DNA of 64,000 bases, taken from positions 210,803,948 to 210,867,947 of the forward strand of contig NC_084796.1 of assembly GCF_963169125.1 (NCBI RefSeq). The letters are read 5' to 3'. Within the stretch, counting starts at the first letter, position 1, and the number at the start of each line of letters is the position of its first letter. Below the pieces are notes generated by a model. It worked only from the letters and a program-made list of their open reading frames with translations. It was not told the origin of the DNA and did no database searches. Shown here piece by piece: positions 1 to 9,270 of this stretch. The stretch comes from Humulus lupulus (lineage: Eukaryota > Streptophyta > Magnoliopsida > Rosales > Cannabaceae). Made by a program: the position numbers and the translations under genes.

Positions 1-858
1 TAACCTAACTAATTCCTAATTTCCTAATAAAATAATCCAACCAAGTCACTCATGTGTGAAAGGCCTTAGCTTCCATTTAATTTCAAAATTTACACATCCT
101 TGTTCCTCAATTCTCTCAATCATCTACTCACTAGATCAAATCTACATTATCTTATTTCCATGAATAAATCATCTAAATCCCTAATGGATAGTTGCACACC
201 AATTTTAAAAAATCATAGGTAATTACTAGATAATTTCACACTCATTATCTAGTCACCTCTTAGTCGTCTTGTTATCATGATTCACCCTTACTATATGCAC
301 CACAAGATTTCAAAAATACTTACCCTTTATATTTTCAAAACTGTATCCATGATAGTGATAAGATACCCTTTTATTATTGTCCAACTTATCAAGAAAGCAA
401 TAAATCAACCTCATTTATTCAACATCATCTCTTAAAATCTTTTCCATAAATAGCAAAACATGACCATTCATTCTTTCCTTCTCCTCTCTTACACGCCCAA
501 GGGTATTACCATAGACACACATGGCACAAATTTATCACATTAATTCCAAGTATAAGTAAGTAAAATAAATAAATAAAAAATAAAAAAATAACCAATATTG
601 TAATTATAACAATAAATAATTAAATTAAAATTGTGTGTGTCCAAATATTACAACAAGGTAGAGAAGCAGTACTATAAACTCTATTCTAACATTAATATTA
701 ATTCAAAACACGATTGCAATTCCACACCATTAATTGCATCTGGAAGATATATATGTTAAAAGCAAAAATTAATTGATATAGATTAAATTGAATCTAACTT
801 CTAATTTCATAGCATATCATATTATATATCCAAGAGCAACAAAATACCATTGGCATAA
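1..858. other. AT-rich non-coding stretch
   Basis: No reading frame, RNA gene or clear repeat was recognised here. The sequence is AT-rich with short A/T runs, as in the other spacers of the window. It ends where an LTR terminus begins with TGTAACACCC. Confidence 0.5.
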
Positions 859-1229
859 TGTAACACCCAGGATAGCTAAGACCATTACACTGTGTATTTT
901 AAATAGTGTTGGACTTGCTAATCAAGTCATTTGGATATAAACATGTAACTAAAAGTAATTAACAAATTAGGGTTTAATTTTTTTTATCATAGGAACAGTT
1001 ACTTTCAATTAAAAGTTTAAGTCTGTACATGAGATCCCAAAATAAATATTTACAAGTCATTTACAACTCCAAGGGTAATTACAACATAAGTCGGCCTAAG
1101 CAGAAAAATTAGGGTTTGACTCTAGTCCCTCTTGAATCCTTGGCCGTGGCAATCGAGCAGCTGCAAATGTACACGCCGCCCCTAAATCTCTTTAACTCAT
1201 GGCTGTTCCAACTACCCTCTTCCCTTACA
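859..1229 (-). repeat. 3' end fragment of a Tekay-like LTR
   Basis: The stretch aligns by eye with the outer end of the minus-sense LTR at 9271-9650. Shared landmarks are the TGTAAYRCCC terminus, the 'attacactgtgtatt' block, the 'gatcccaaaa' block and the 'cagctg...tgtacac' block. It stops abruptly at 1229, where a + sense LTR of the same family starts, so only about 370 bp of an LTR of roughly 2.3 kb remains. Confidence 0.75.
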
Positions 1230-2354
1230 TGTAACGTCCCAAAAATGCTAATAGGGTTAGTGCCTTGATTAGCATTCCAGGAGAGCATAATTGGATATAT
1301 GTGTGATTTATTGATTAAATGCGTGACTATGTGCCATGCATGATTTATATAATAATATGAATATATTTATATGCATGTTTATGACCATTAAATATACATG
1401 TGGGCCCGTTCTTATTTATAAGGGCATATTTGTAATGTTGGTCTGTTGCGGGCATAAATGTGATTATATGGGTTAAATGATTTAGACCACATTATTAAGT
1501 GGACATATTTATAGTATACGGCTCGAGGCGATCCTAGTGAGCGGATTAGCGGCATAGTCACAGAGGGGTTTAATACCCGGCTCAGGGTGAGCTTAGGGGT
1601 ATTTCGGGAAGATTAATGTATATTTGGAATTTATTGAGTGATGGGTAAGTATTTTGTAGTTAGTTGGGCATAACAGGATTAATTGGGAATATGTAGGATG
1701 ATTCAAGAATTAGCGTGAAATGGGGAAAAGGACCGTTTTACCCTTAAGAGCAATTAGAGGGCTGAGTTGTCTTGAAGGGTATTTTGGTCTTTTGGTTAAA
1801 AGGGTAAACTCAGCTGATACTTTAGGAAATAACTAGAACCATTAGGATTATTCTCAAACACTCTCTCCCTCTCTCTTACACATTCTCTCTCTCTCTCTCT
1901 CTCCCTCTCTTAGGCTTGAAGGTTTTGAAGTGTTGAAGGGAAAGCTTGGTTTAACATGGGAAAAGTCTGGGAATTGAAGCTTAGGGATTAAAGAATTGAG
2001 CTGGAAATATAGGGAAAACTAAGCTAGGAACAGTCAAGGAATTGCTGAGGAGTTAAGCTATCAACTGAGGTAAGAATTTAGATTCTAATTACTGAATTCT
2101 GGTTGGGTTTGAACTTGTTTAGGGCTGCTTGGGTTGGTTTATGAATTTGGGGTTTAAGGGAGAATTGAACTAGTGTTATAGGTTGTTTGTGTATTGTTTA
2201 TGAGGTAATATTGGGATTTCTGGACCTAGTTTGAATTGAGTACATGCTTGGGGTCGAATTCTATGACAATGAGTTGGAGAAATATGCAAAAAACCCAGGG
2301 ATTTCTGGGTTCACGGGGGTGCGCCGTGACCTAGTTCATGGGCGCTGCGTCTAG
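1230..2354 (+). mobile_element. Tekay-like LTR, left part (split by element A)
   Basis: The sequence begins TGTAACGTCCC and follows, in + sense, the same order as the reverse complement of the LTR at 9271-11585: a 'gattagc...gagagcataa' block, 'gggcatatttgtaat', 'ggctcgaggcgatcctagtgag' and 'aatacccggctcagg'. A CT-rich tract and a GC-rich 'gcgccgtgacct' word follow before element A interrupts it at 2355. The rest resumes at 8267. It could be a truncated solo LTR or part of a larger element; no internal region of its own is adjacent. Confidence 0.75.
1858..1916 (+). repeat. CT-rich microsatellite tract inside the LTR
   Basis: A nearly pure (CT)n run lies within the LTR. A comparable pyrimidine tract is present in the related LTR at 38030-38060 and, as GA-rich sequence, at 10950-10995. 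Its repeated occurrence at about the same LTR position suggests a conserved part of the LTR, possibly in the promoter or 5' leader. Confidence 0.6.
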
Positions 2355-2968
2355 TGTGGCGTGCTGCCCCTTTGGCACACCCACATGGGGCCATTTTGTA
2401 ATGAGCATGCCTTGGTGCTTGATCATTAGTCAAGTCTTGCACCAAGCAACCTCATGGGATAGGGTAGTGGCAGTTTTGTAATATTGCATATGTCTCCCAG
2501 ACAAAAATCATATATGTTCCTGGGAAGACTTTATTTCCTTAGAAGGCTCCTTAGGGGGAGGTGACCTGGTGACTTAGGGAAGCACCATGGCCATCAGCAG
2601 ATAGGGGCCAAAGCTGTGTACTCCCTTGCCCTATCAAGGCTATATATTAATGAAATAACATTTATCCATACTTGCCCCTATGTGCCTCCTTGTTGCTTAT
2701 GTGTTGCTTGTTTGTTAGCTTCGTTGGGCCACTGCGTGCCATTTGCCTTGTTGTGTGCTTTGTGTTGTGTGGACGTTCCTAGGAATGACTTGCTTTGTGC
2801 TTGCTCATACTTCGTTATTGCCCGTTGCATGTCCGAGATGTGTATGTGGCTAACCGATGAGTTTGTTTGCCTGTAGGTGTGTGTTGTAGGCTTACTTGCT
2901 AGCTTGAAGAGTCTGCAAGTGCCGCACGTTCCGTCTAGTTGGAGTACCCAAATAGCCGGCCCGTGACA
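2355..2968 (+). repeat. Element A 5' LTR
   Basis: This 614-bp LTR starts TGTGGCGTGC and ends GCCCGTGACA. It matches 7667-8266 almost base for base, apart from a 14-bp insertion in the 'cttgttgtgtg' region and about eleven substitutions counted by eye. The small open frame inside it (2616-2876) is not a gene. Confidence 0.93.
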
Positions 2969-2970
2969 GT

Positions 2971-2983
2971 TGGTATCAGAGCC
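2971..2983 (+). other. Element A primer binding site (initiator tRNA-Met)
   Basis: TGGTATCAGAGCC begins two bases after the 5' LTR. It is the standard plant initiator tRNA-Met primer site for minus-strand DNA synthesis. Confidence 0.93.
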
Positions 2984-3014
2984 AAGTTAGAAAGCGCTTG
3001 GCAAAAGACACACT

Positions 3015-4697
3015 ATGGTGAGCAACACTCTGAGGATCGAAGCTCTTGAGAAGCGAGTAGGGGAACTAGATGGCCTGGACGAGAGGGTCAGGGATCTTTC
3101 CTCTGCAAGTCAGGACTCGGGATCGTCTGATGCAAACAATCGCATAGCTGCGTTGGAGAAGGAGAATGATGTTCTTCTATCCAGAATTATCGCGTTGGAG
3201 AAAAGAAACACTCCAACAAGTACTTCTGTTTCCCCTCGGTGGGAGGAACGCATCGCGGTGGTGGAGCGCATGCTAAAGGAACAAGAAGTTTCAATAAATG
3301 ACACGACGGAAGATTGCAGGGAGGCAGTCGGTGTGCTCAGAGAAGAAATGGTTGAGCTATCTGCCAAGGTAAACCTGACCATGCGAGCGGTTGGGAATGC
3401 CCCTGCAACAGGGCCGATAGGTATGGAATATGGCCGAGCCAAAGTACCCGAGCCGAGACCCTATAATGGGGCCAGAGATGCAAAGGATTTGGAGAATTTC
3501 CTCTTTGACATGGAACATTACTTTAGAGTCGTGCGGGCCAATTCAAAAGACGGAAAGGTTGCCATGGCTACCATGTATTTGTCGGGAGATGCCAAGGTGT
3601 GGTGGAGGACCAAGTATGATGACATAGAGAATGGCAGGTGTACCATCACATCTTGGGCGGACCTGAAGAGGGAATTAAAGACGCAATTTCTGCCAGAAAA
3701 TGTAGCTTACATAGCTCGTCACCAGTTACAAGAGCTTAAACAAGTCGGGAGAGTCCGAGAATATGTAAAGAGATTTTCAGGACTGATGCTCGATATTAAA
3801 GACATGTCTGAAGTGGACAGGCTCTTCTGCTTCCTCGAGGGATTGAAACCGTGGGCCAAGCAAGAACTTCAAAGACAGCGGGTGTCTGACCTGGCCACCG
3901 CTCAAGCTGCTGCCGAACGCTTAACATACTACACTTCGGAGAGCAGCCTGCCGAAAAGGGCTACTCCTCCAGCCAGCTCGAGTAGCGCCGGGAGTAAGAA
4001 GTCTGGGAAGTCCTGGCAGGGTAAGAGTGGGGGAGAGAAGAGGACAGCTGAGTCCAATTCATCCAGTGGGACAGATGCTGTTGCAGGGAAGAAGCCGCTA
4101 GGTTGTTGGATTTTCAAAGGCCCACACAAGTCGGCAGTTTTCCAATTTCGGGGCAAGCTGAATGCCCTCATCTGCCAAGAACAGCAAGGTGAAGGAGAAG
4201 AGGAAGAAGAAGAGTACGCGCACATGGGCGCTGTCCGCCTGTTGAACGCTCTCAAGAAGCATGGCGAGAAAGGGAAGAAGACCCTGGGGAAAGGGCTAAT
4301 GTTCGTGGATGCCGCTATCAATGGCAAGCCTGCCAAAAGCGTGATGATTGATACTGGCGCCACCCACAACTTCATCTCTGAAGTCGAAGCAAAGCGACTG
4401 GGACTAAAGCTGGAGAAAGATGCAGGCCGCATGAAAGCGGTCAACTCCAAAGCCTTGGCCACAACTGGCGTGGCTAAAGGGGTAAAAGTGAAAATCGACA
4501 CGTGGGAGGGGCAGACTGACTTGGTGGTCGTCCACATGGACGACTTCGATGTGGTTTTGGGAATGGACTTTCTAACCGAGAAAGGTGCCATTCCAATTCC
4601 TGCCACTGGAAGCTTACTCATAATGGGAGAGACTCCTTCAATGGTACCTGCAAAGGTGAAACCACCCCCTGGTGTGAAGCTTCTCTCAACTTTATAG
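3015..4697 (+). CDS. Element A Gag-protease segment
   Basis: The 560-residue open segment starts at the first ATG after the primer site. Residues about 5-130 are rich in E/K/L heptads (likely coiled coil), and residues about 140-310 match the retrotransposon Gag fold, including a W-W-R block and an 'F...FLPEN' block. The zinc knuckle is degenerate: CWIFKGPHK keeps the first Cys and the His, but the second and third Cys positions are Phe. The aspartic protease follows, with DTGATHNF around residue 446 and a later 'VVLGMDFL' strand. The TAG at 4695 ends it before reverse transcriptase. It would assemble the particle and process the polyprotein. Confidence 0.88.
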   Translation: MVSNTLRIEALEKRVGELDGLDERVRDLSSASQDSGSSDANNRIAALEKENDVLLSRIIALEKRNTPTSTSVSPRWEERIAVVERMLKEQEVSINDTTEDCREAVGVLREEMVELSAKVNLTMRAVGNAPATGPIGMEYGRAKVPEPRPYNGARDAKDLENFLFDMEHYFRVVRANSKDGKVAMATMYLSGDAKVWWRTKYDDIENGRCTITSWADLKRELKTQFLPENVAYIARHQLQELKQVGRVREYVKRFSGLMLDIKDMSEVDRLFCFLEGLKPWAKQELQRQRVSDLATAQAAAERLTYYTSESSLPKRATPPASSSSAGSKKSGKSWQGKSGGEKRTAESNSSSGTDAVAGKKPLGCWIFKGPHKSAVFQFRGKLNALICQEQQGEGEEEEEEYAHMGAVRLLNALKKHGEKGKKTLGKGLMFVDAAINGKPAKSVMIDTGATHNFISEVEAKRLGLKLEKDAGRMKAVNSKALATTGVAKGVKVKIDTWEGQTDLVVVHMDDFDVVLGMDFLTEKGAIPIPATGSLLIMGETPSMVPAKVKPPPGVKLLSTL

Positions 4698-4805
4698 TTC
4701 AAGAAGGGTGTGAGGAAGCAGGAGCCCACTTATGTAGTTGTACCCACCGTGTTCGAAGAAGTAGTGGAAGAAATTGTTCCACTATAAATTACGAGGGTCT
4801 TAAAG

Positions 4806-5243
4806 GTGTATGGGGATGTGATGCCAGATAAACTCCCCAAAGCCTTGCCACCAAAGAGGGGGATTGATCACCAGATAGAGCTGGTGCCCGGAGCGAAACC
4901 TCCAACAAAAGCGCCATACAGAATGGCACCCCCTGAGCTAGAAGAATTGAGGAAGCAATTAAAAGAGCTATTGGAGGCAAGCTTCATCAGACTGTCGAAG
5001 GCACCATATGGCGCACCGGTGCTATTCCAGAAGAAGCACGATGGGAGCTTGAGACTGTGCATCGACTATAGGGCTCTCAATAAGGAGACAGTTCGCAACA
5101 CCTACCCCATCCCTCTGATCGCTGATTTGTTCGACCAGCTAAGTGGAGCCAAATACTTCACAAAGTTGGACTTGAGATCGGGCTACTATCAGGTGAGGAT
5201 TGCAGATGGGGATGAACCAAAGACTACATGTGTTACTCGATAA
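4806..5243 (+). CDS. Element A reverse transcriptase, N-terminal part
   Basis: This segment is in the same frame as gag. It carries the entry to the RT fold: '[13 protein letters not shown]', '[15 protein letters not shown]', '[11 protein letters not shown]' and '[16 protein letters not shown]', the last holding the first catalytic Asp. A TAA at 5241 and a TGA at 5259 cut it from the YLDD-bearing half. It is a fragment, not an independent protein. Confidence 0.85.
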   Translation: MYGDVMPDKLPKALPPKRGIDHQIELVPGAKPPTKAPYRMAPPELEELRKQLKELLEASFIRLSKAPYGAPVLFQKKHDGSLRLCIDYRALNKETVRNTYPIPLIADLFDQLSGAKYFTKLDLRSGYYQVRIADGDEPKTTCVTR

Positions 5244-5264
5244 GGAGCATTTGAGTTTTGAGTA

Positions 5265-6047
5265 ATGCCGTTTGGGTTGACAAATGCACCTGCTACCTTC
5301 TGTACACTAATGAACCAAGTATTCCACGAGTATCTAGATAAGTTCGTGGTGGTGTACTTGGATGATATCGTGGTTTATAGCGCCACGATCGAAGAGCATC
5401 AAGAACACTTGGCTCAAGTGTTTCAGAAGTTGAGAGAGAACCAGCTATATGTGAAGCGAGAGAAATGCTCGTTTGCACAGGAGAGCATCAAGTTCTTAGG
5501 CCACGTGGTGCAACGTGGCCGTATTCATATGGATCTGGAGAAGGTGAGGGCACTCCAGGAATGGAAAGCCCCCACAAATGTGAAAGAACTCCGCTCCTTT
5601 TTGGGCCTAGCCAACTACTACAAGCGATTTGTGGACGGCTACTCAAGAAGGGCGACACCCTTGACTGAGCTTCTGAAAAAGGGTGTGACTTGGGCGTGGA
5701 CTGACAAGTGTGCTGAAGCGTTCAGGAGTTTGAAAGAAGCCATGATGAAGGATCCTGTTCTTGCCTTGCCAACTATTAGCAAGCCCTTCGAAGTACAGAC
5801 AGATGCATCAGATTATGCTCTGGGAGGGGTACTAGTACAAGAGGACCACCCAGTCGCATACGAAAGTCGCAAGTTTTCTAAAGCTGAGAGGAGGTATACT
5901 GCCCAGGAGAAGGAGCTCCTCGCAGTTATACATTGCTTGCGAGTGTGGAGGCATTACTTGCTGGGGTCAAAGTTCGTAGTGAAGACGGATAATGCAGCTG
6001 TGAGTCATTTCCTTACTCAGCCGAAACTGACCCCTAAGCAGGCTTGA
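5265..6047 (+). CDS. Element A reverse transcriptase C-terminal part and RNase H
   Basis: The segment opens with [12 protein letters not shown] and contains YLDDIVVYS with both active-site Asp codons (5361-5366), then 'FLGHVV' and the connection region 'LRSFLGLANYYKRF'. RNase H follows with 'QTDASDYALGGVL', 'YTAQEKELLAVI' and 'KTDNAAVSHF'. It ends at a TGA (6045) where the family normally has an Arg before 'WQEF', consistent with a CGA to TGA change. Confidence 0.87.
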   Translation: MPFGLTNAPATFCTLMNQVFHEYLDKFVVVYLDDIVVYSATIEEHQEHLAQVFQKLRENQLYVKREKCSFAQESIKFLGHVVQRGRIHMDLEKVRALQEWKAPTNVKELRSFLGLANYYKRFVDGYSRRATPLTELLKKGVTWAWTDKCAEAFRSLKEAMMKDPVLALPTISKPFEVQTDASDYALGGVLVQEDHPVAYESRKFSKAERRYTAQEKELLAVIHCLRVWRHYLLGSKFVVKTDNAAVSHFLTQPKLTPKQA

Positions 6048-6059
6048 TGGCAGGAGTTT

Positions 6060-7655
6060 GTGGCAGAATTCGACTTCCATTTTGAGCACAGGGCAGGACG
6101 CTTAAACCAGGCAGCTGACGCCTTGAGTCGCAAAGCGGAGTTGGCGACTCTAAAGATCATGGCTAGCTTGTCGGCTAGCGTGGTGAACACTCCACTCAAG
6201 GAACGCATTAAAGAAAACCTGGAGAAAGACCCAGTTGTCAGGACCATCCTGAAGCTCGTAAAAGAAGGCAAGACTCGCCAGTTCTGGGTGGAGGATGATC
6301 TTCTGTGGGCCAAAGGGGGGCGCTTGTATGTTCCAAAAGCTGGAGATTTGCGAAGGACATTACTAAGCGAGTGTCATGACACTCTGTGGGCAGGTCATCC
6401 AGGGTGGCAGAGAACCCATGCCCTCTTGAAGCAGGGATATTACTGGCCACAAATGCGAGACAATGTAGTGGAGTACACCAAAACCTGTCTGGTCTGCCAG
6501 CAAGACAAGGTCGATAGGAACAAGACACCTGGGTTGTTGGAGCCCTTGCGAGTCCCAAGCCGACCGTGGGAGAGCATGTCGCTTGACTTTATCACCAGTC
6601 TTCCGAAGACAGGAGATTTAAGTGCGATCTTGGTGGTCGTGGATAGATTCTCGAAGTATGCAACATTCATCCCAGTGTCGAAGTACTGTTCGGCAGAAGA
6701 GACAGCCAGACAATTTTTCAAACATATTGTCAAATATTGGGGAGTGCCCCAGAACATCGTCAGTGACCGAGATGGAAGATTCACGGGGACGTTTTGGTCC
6801 GAATTATTCAATCTCTTGGGGTCACAACTGAATATTTCCTCGAGCTACCATCCGCAGACAGATGGGCAGACAGAAAGATTCAATGGGATGTTGGAGGAGT
6901 ACTTGCACCACTTTGTGAATGCCAATCAGAAGAATTGGCCGCAACTACTCGATGTAGCTCAATTTTGTTTCAACTCTCAAAAGAGTTCTTCGTCGAATAA
7001 GAGCCCTTTTGAAGTTGTTAATGGACAGCAACCACTGTTACCCCACACAGTGGACGAATATCGCTGTCGGAACCCGCGAGCCTTTCACTTCACAAAAGAC
7101 TGGAAGAAAACAACAGAGATTGCCCGAGCTTATCTAGAAAAAGCCTCAAGAAGAATGAAGAAGTGGGCAGATCAGAAGCGCAGACCACTGGAGTTCAAAG
7201 CAGGTGACTTAGTGTTAATCAAGCTGAGGCCCGAACAGTTGAGATTCCGAGGGGACAAAGACATCAGACTCGTTCGCAAGTACGAGGGTCCGGTCTCAGT
7301 CATCTCAAAAGTTGGCCTAAATTCATACAAAGTCGACCAACCCGCTTGGATGAAGATACACCCGGTCCTTCACGTCAGCAACTTGAAGCCGTATCATGAA
7401 GATCCAGCCAATCCAGAGTGCAACCAGTCAACCAGAGGAGGAGTCAGTGTTCAGCCAAGGAGCAAGCGTCAACCTGAAGAAATCCTGGCGGAAAGAACGG
7501 TCACCACTGACCGTAAAAAGCATAAAGAATATCTGGTAAAATGGAAGGGGCTCGCTGATGACGAGATCAGCTGGGAAAGGGTGGAAGACTTGAAGAAGCT
7601 CACGCAGAAGATTGAAGATCTACAAGCTACTTCGTCGAGGGCGCCGAAAGATTAA
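6060..7655 (+). CDS. Element A integrase with C-terminal chromodomain
   Basis: This 531-residue segment starts in the RNase H tail ('DALSRKAEL'), then has an H-H-C-C zinc domain (HDTLWAGHPG ... CLVCQQDK). The DDE core follows with Asp in 'SLDFITSL', Asp in 'VSDRDGRF' and Glu in 'TERFNGM'. A GPF/Y-like region and a chromodomain ('KEYLVKWKGLADDEISWE', about 7530-7575) end it. Chromodomains of this kind are thought to steer integration to histone-marked chromatin. The segment is intact. Confidence 0.9.
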   Translation: MAEFDFHFEHRAGRLNQAADALSRKAELATLKIMASLSASVVNTPLKERIKENLEKDPVVRTILKLVKEGKTRQFWVEDDLLWAKGGRLYVPKAGDLRRTLLSECHDTLWAGHPGWQRTHALLKQGYYWPQMRDNVVEYTKTCLVCQQDKVDRNKTPGLLEPLRVPSRPWESMSLDFITSLPKTGDLSAILVVVDRFSKYATFIPVSKYCSAEETARQFFKHIVKYWGVPQNIVSDRDGRFTGTFWSELFNLLGSQLNISSSYHPQTDGQTERFNGMLEEYLHHFVNANQKNWPQLLDVAQFCFNSQKSSSSNKSPFEVVNGQQPLLPHTVDEYRCRNPRAFHFTKDWKKTTEIARAYLEKASRRMKKWADQKRRPLEFKAGDLVLIKLRPEQLRFRGDKDIRLVRKYEGPVSVISKVGLNSYKVDQPAWMKIHPVLHVSNLKPYHEDPANPECNQSTRGGVSVQPRSKRQPEEILAERTVTTDRKKHKEYLVKWKGLADDEISWERVEDLKKLTQKIEDLQATSSRAPKD

Positions 7656-7666
7656 GTGGGGGAGAG
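7653..7666 (+). other. Element A polypurine tract
   Basis: The purine run AAGTGGGGGAGAG directly precedes the 3' LTR and overlaps the gag-pol stop codon. It is the expected primer for plus-strand synthesis. Confidence 0.85.
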
Positions 7667-8266
7667 TGTGGCGTGCTGCCCCTTTGGCACACCCACATGG
7701 GGCCATTTTTTAATGAGCATGCCTTGGTGATTGATCATTAGTCAAGTCTTGCACCAAGCAACCTCGTGGGATAGGGTAGTGGCATTTTTGAAATATTGCA
7801 TATGTCTCCCAGACAAAAATCATATATATTCCTGGGAAGACTTTATTTCCTTAGAAGGCTCCTTAGGGGGAGGTGACCTGGTGACTTAGGGAAGCACCAT
7901 GGCCATCAGAAGATAGGGGCCAAAGTTGTGTACTCCCTTGCCCTATCAAGGCTATATATTAATGAAATAACATTTATCCATACTTGCCCCTGTGTGCCTC
8001 CTTGTTGCTTATGTGTTGCTTGTTTGTTAGCTTCGTTGGGCCACTGCGTGCCATTTGCCTTGTTGTGTGGACGTTCCTAGGAATGACTTGCTTTGTGCTT
8101 GCTCATACTTCGTTATTGCCCGTTGCATGTCCGAGATGTGTATGTGGCTAACCGATGAGTTTGTTTGCCTGTAGGTGTGTGTTTTAGGCTGACTTGCTAG
8201 CTTGAAGAGTCTGCAAGTGCCGCACGTTCCGTCTAGTTGGAGTACCCAAATAGCCGGCCCGTGACA
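7667..8266 (+). repeat. Element A 3' LTR
   Basis: This 600-bp LTR starts TGTGGCGTGC and ends GCCCGTGACA. It is 14 bp shorter than the 5' copy, lacking one repeat of a 'tgtgctttgtgt'-like stretch. It is followed by TCCAG, which pairs imperfectly with TCTAG before the 5' LTR. Confidence 0.93.
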
Positions 8267-9266
8267 TCCAGCGTGCCACAGGAGGCCCTGGGGGGCTTGC
8301 TTACTTGTAGGCGCGTCGCGGCCCTAAAGGGCGAGTTGCAGCCTGCCTTCCCCTTGGAGTAAGAGGCTAGTGCCTCTAACTTGAGGTGCACTGCGACCCT
8401 TAGGGCCAGGTCGCGGCCTGCATAGGCAGCCATAGCCTAGGTTGGTTTTTAGGCTCGGGGATTTTAACCTAAGTGCTCGGGATGAATTCTACTACTCGGT
8501 TTAGTAGAATTCGAGGTCCTAAAGGTTAGTATTTTATTCCAAAGCATTTAATTGGATTAGATTTTGATAGTTATCCATTGTCGCTTTTGACTAGGGTTAC
8601 CATTAAGGCTCGGGATTGAGGATCGTGCTTGGGACCGCTCTGCATCCTGTGCTCAGGATTCGAGGAAAGAAAACTGCACACAAGTTGTGATTGGAATTGA
8701 GATTCCCTATAAATGAACATATGTGTTCTGTAAGTTGTATATCTATTATATGTGATGTGATAATACGACCTAAGAGAGTCAAGGCTGATGTTGTGCGTAC
8801 TGAACACAACTCGGCTTAAGCGAGCTGGGATCAGCTAAATAACCAGAGGGCTCAGCCTAAAGATTCCAACCCCTATTTAACTATATAAGGTTGATTTATA
8901 TGTTTGGATTGTACTATTATCGCTTCCTAGTTTAGAACTTGTATTCTGCTGATTAATTGAGCTGATGGATCTAAAGTTTGTTATGTATAACATGTTGTTG
9001 TCTATGCTTCTTGATTAGGGTTTTCTTGCTGAGCCTTAGCTCACGGGTGCTACATGGTGCAGGTAAAGGTAAGGGAAAACTGGACCAACCATGAGTTGGA
9101 GAGCTTTGGGGGCAAAGTGTACATCGACAGCTGCTCGACCGCCACGGCCGACGGTATTACAGGGCTAGAGCTCAAACCTGTATTTTTCCATTTAGACTGG
9201 CTATTGTTGTATTAACTTTTGAGGGTTGTATCCGCCATGTAAATCTTATTTTTGGGATCCCATGTA
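8267..9266 (+). mobile_element. Tekay-like LTR, right part (resumes after element A)
   Basis: This continues the LTR broken at 2354. It has GC-rich words such as GTCGCGGCCCT and GTCGCGGCCTG (8315-8425), then 'gctcacgggtgctacatggtgcaggtaaag', 'gagttggagagc' and 'tttttgggatccc', all shared with LTRs at 9271-11585 (reverse) and 37423-40400. It stops after 'gggatcccatgtaaca', about 180 bp short of the expected LTR end, where a minus-sense LTR end begins. Confidence 0.75.
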
Positions 9267-9270
9267 ACAA

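Larger units (their letters stand above)
3015..7655 (+). pseudogene. Element A gag-pol, single frame with five stops
   Basis: One continuous frame of 1547 codons encodes, in order, a coiled-coil Gag, protease, reverse transcriptase, RNase H, integrase and a C-terminal chromodomain. There is no frameshift; the frame is broken only by stop codons at 4695, 4785, 5241, 5259 and 6045. Catalytic residues that remain are the protease DTG (Asp codon at 4350), the RT YLDD (5355-5366) and the integrase triad (Asp 6585, Asp 6765, Glu 6873). The final stop lies just before the polypurine tract. A protein made from this copy would stop after the protease, so any movement would need helper proteins. Confidence 0.92.
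2355..8266 (+). mobile_element. Element A: complete Ty3/gypsy chromovirus
   Basis: This is a structurally complete LTR retrotransposon: 5' LTR, initiator tRNA-Met primer site, one gag-pol frame, polypurine tract and 3' LTR. The domain order gag, protease, reverse transcriptase, RNase H, integrase, chromodomain is that of a chromovirus; the classical C-terminal chromodomain points to a Reina/Galadriel-like group, but I cannot fix the clade. The flanking 5-bp duplication is TCTAG (2350-2354) against TCCAG (8267-8271), one mismatch. The LTRs differ by about a dozen substitutions and one 14-bp indel by eye, so the insertion is fairly young. Five in-frame stops make this copy non-autonomous. It sits inside an older LTR that continues on both sides. 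Confidence 0.93.

Noticed and set aside
2616..2876. 86-codon ORF with a Cys/Leu-rich product
   Set aside because: It lies wholly within the 5' LTR of element A and has no similarity to a known protein; the 3' LTR copy differs by an indel that shifts the frame.
3929..4729. 266-codon ORF opposite the gag of element A
   Set aside because: It is antisense to a well-supported Gag-protease frame and reflects its codon composition; no domain was recognised.
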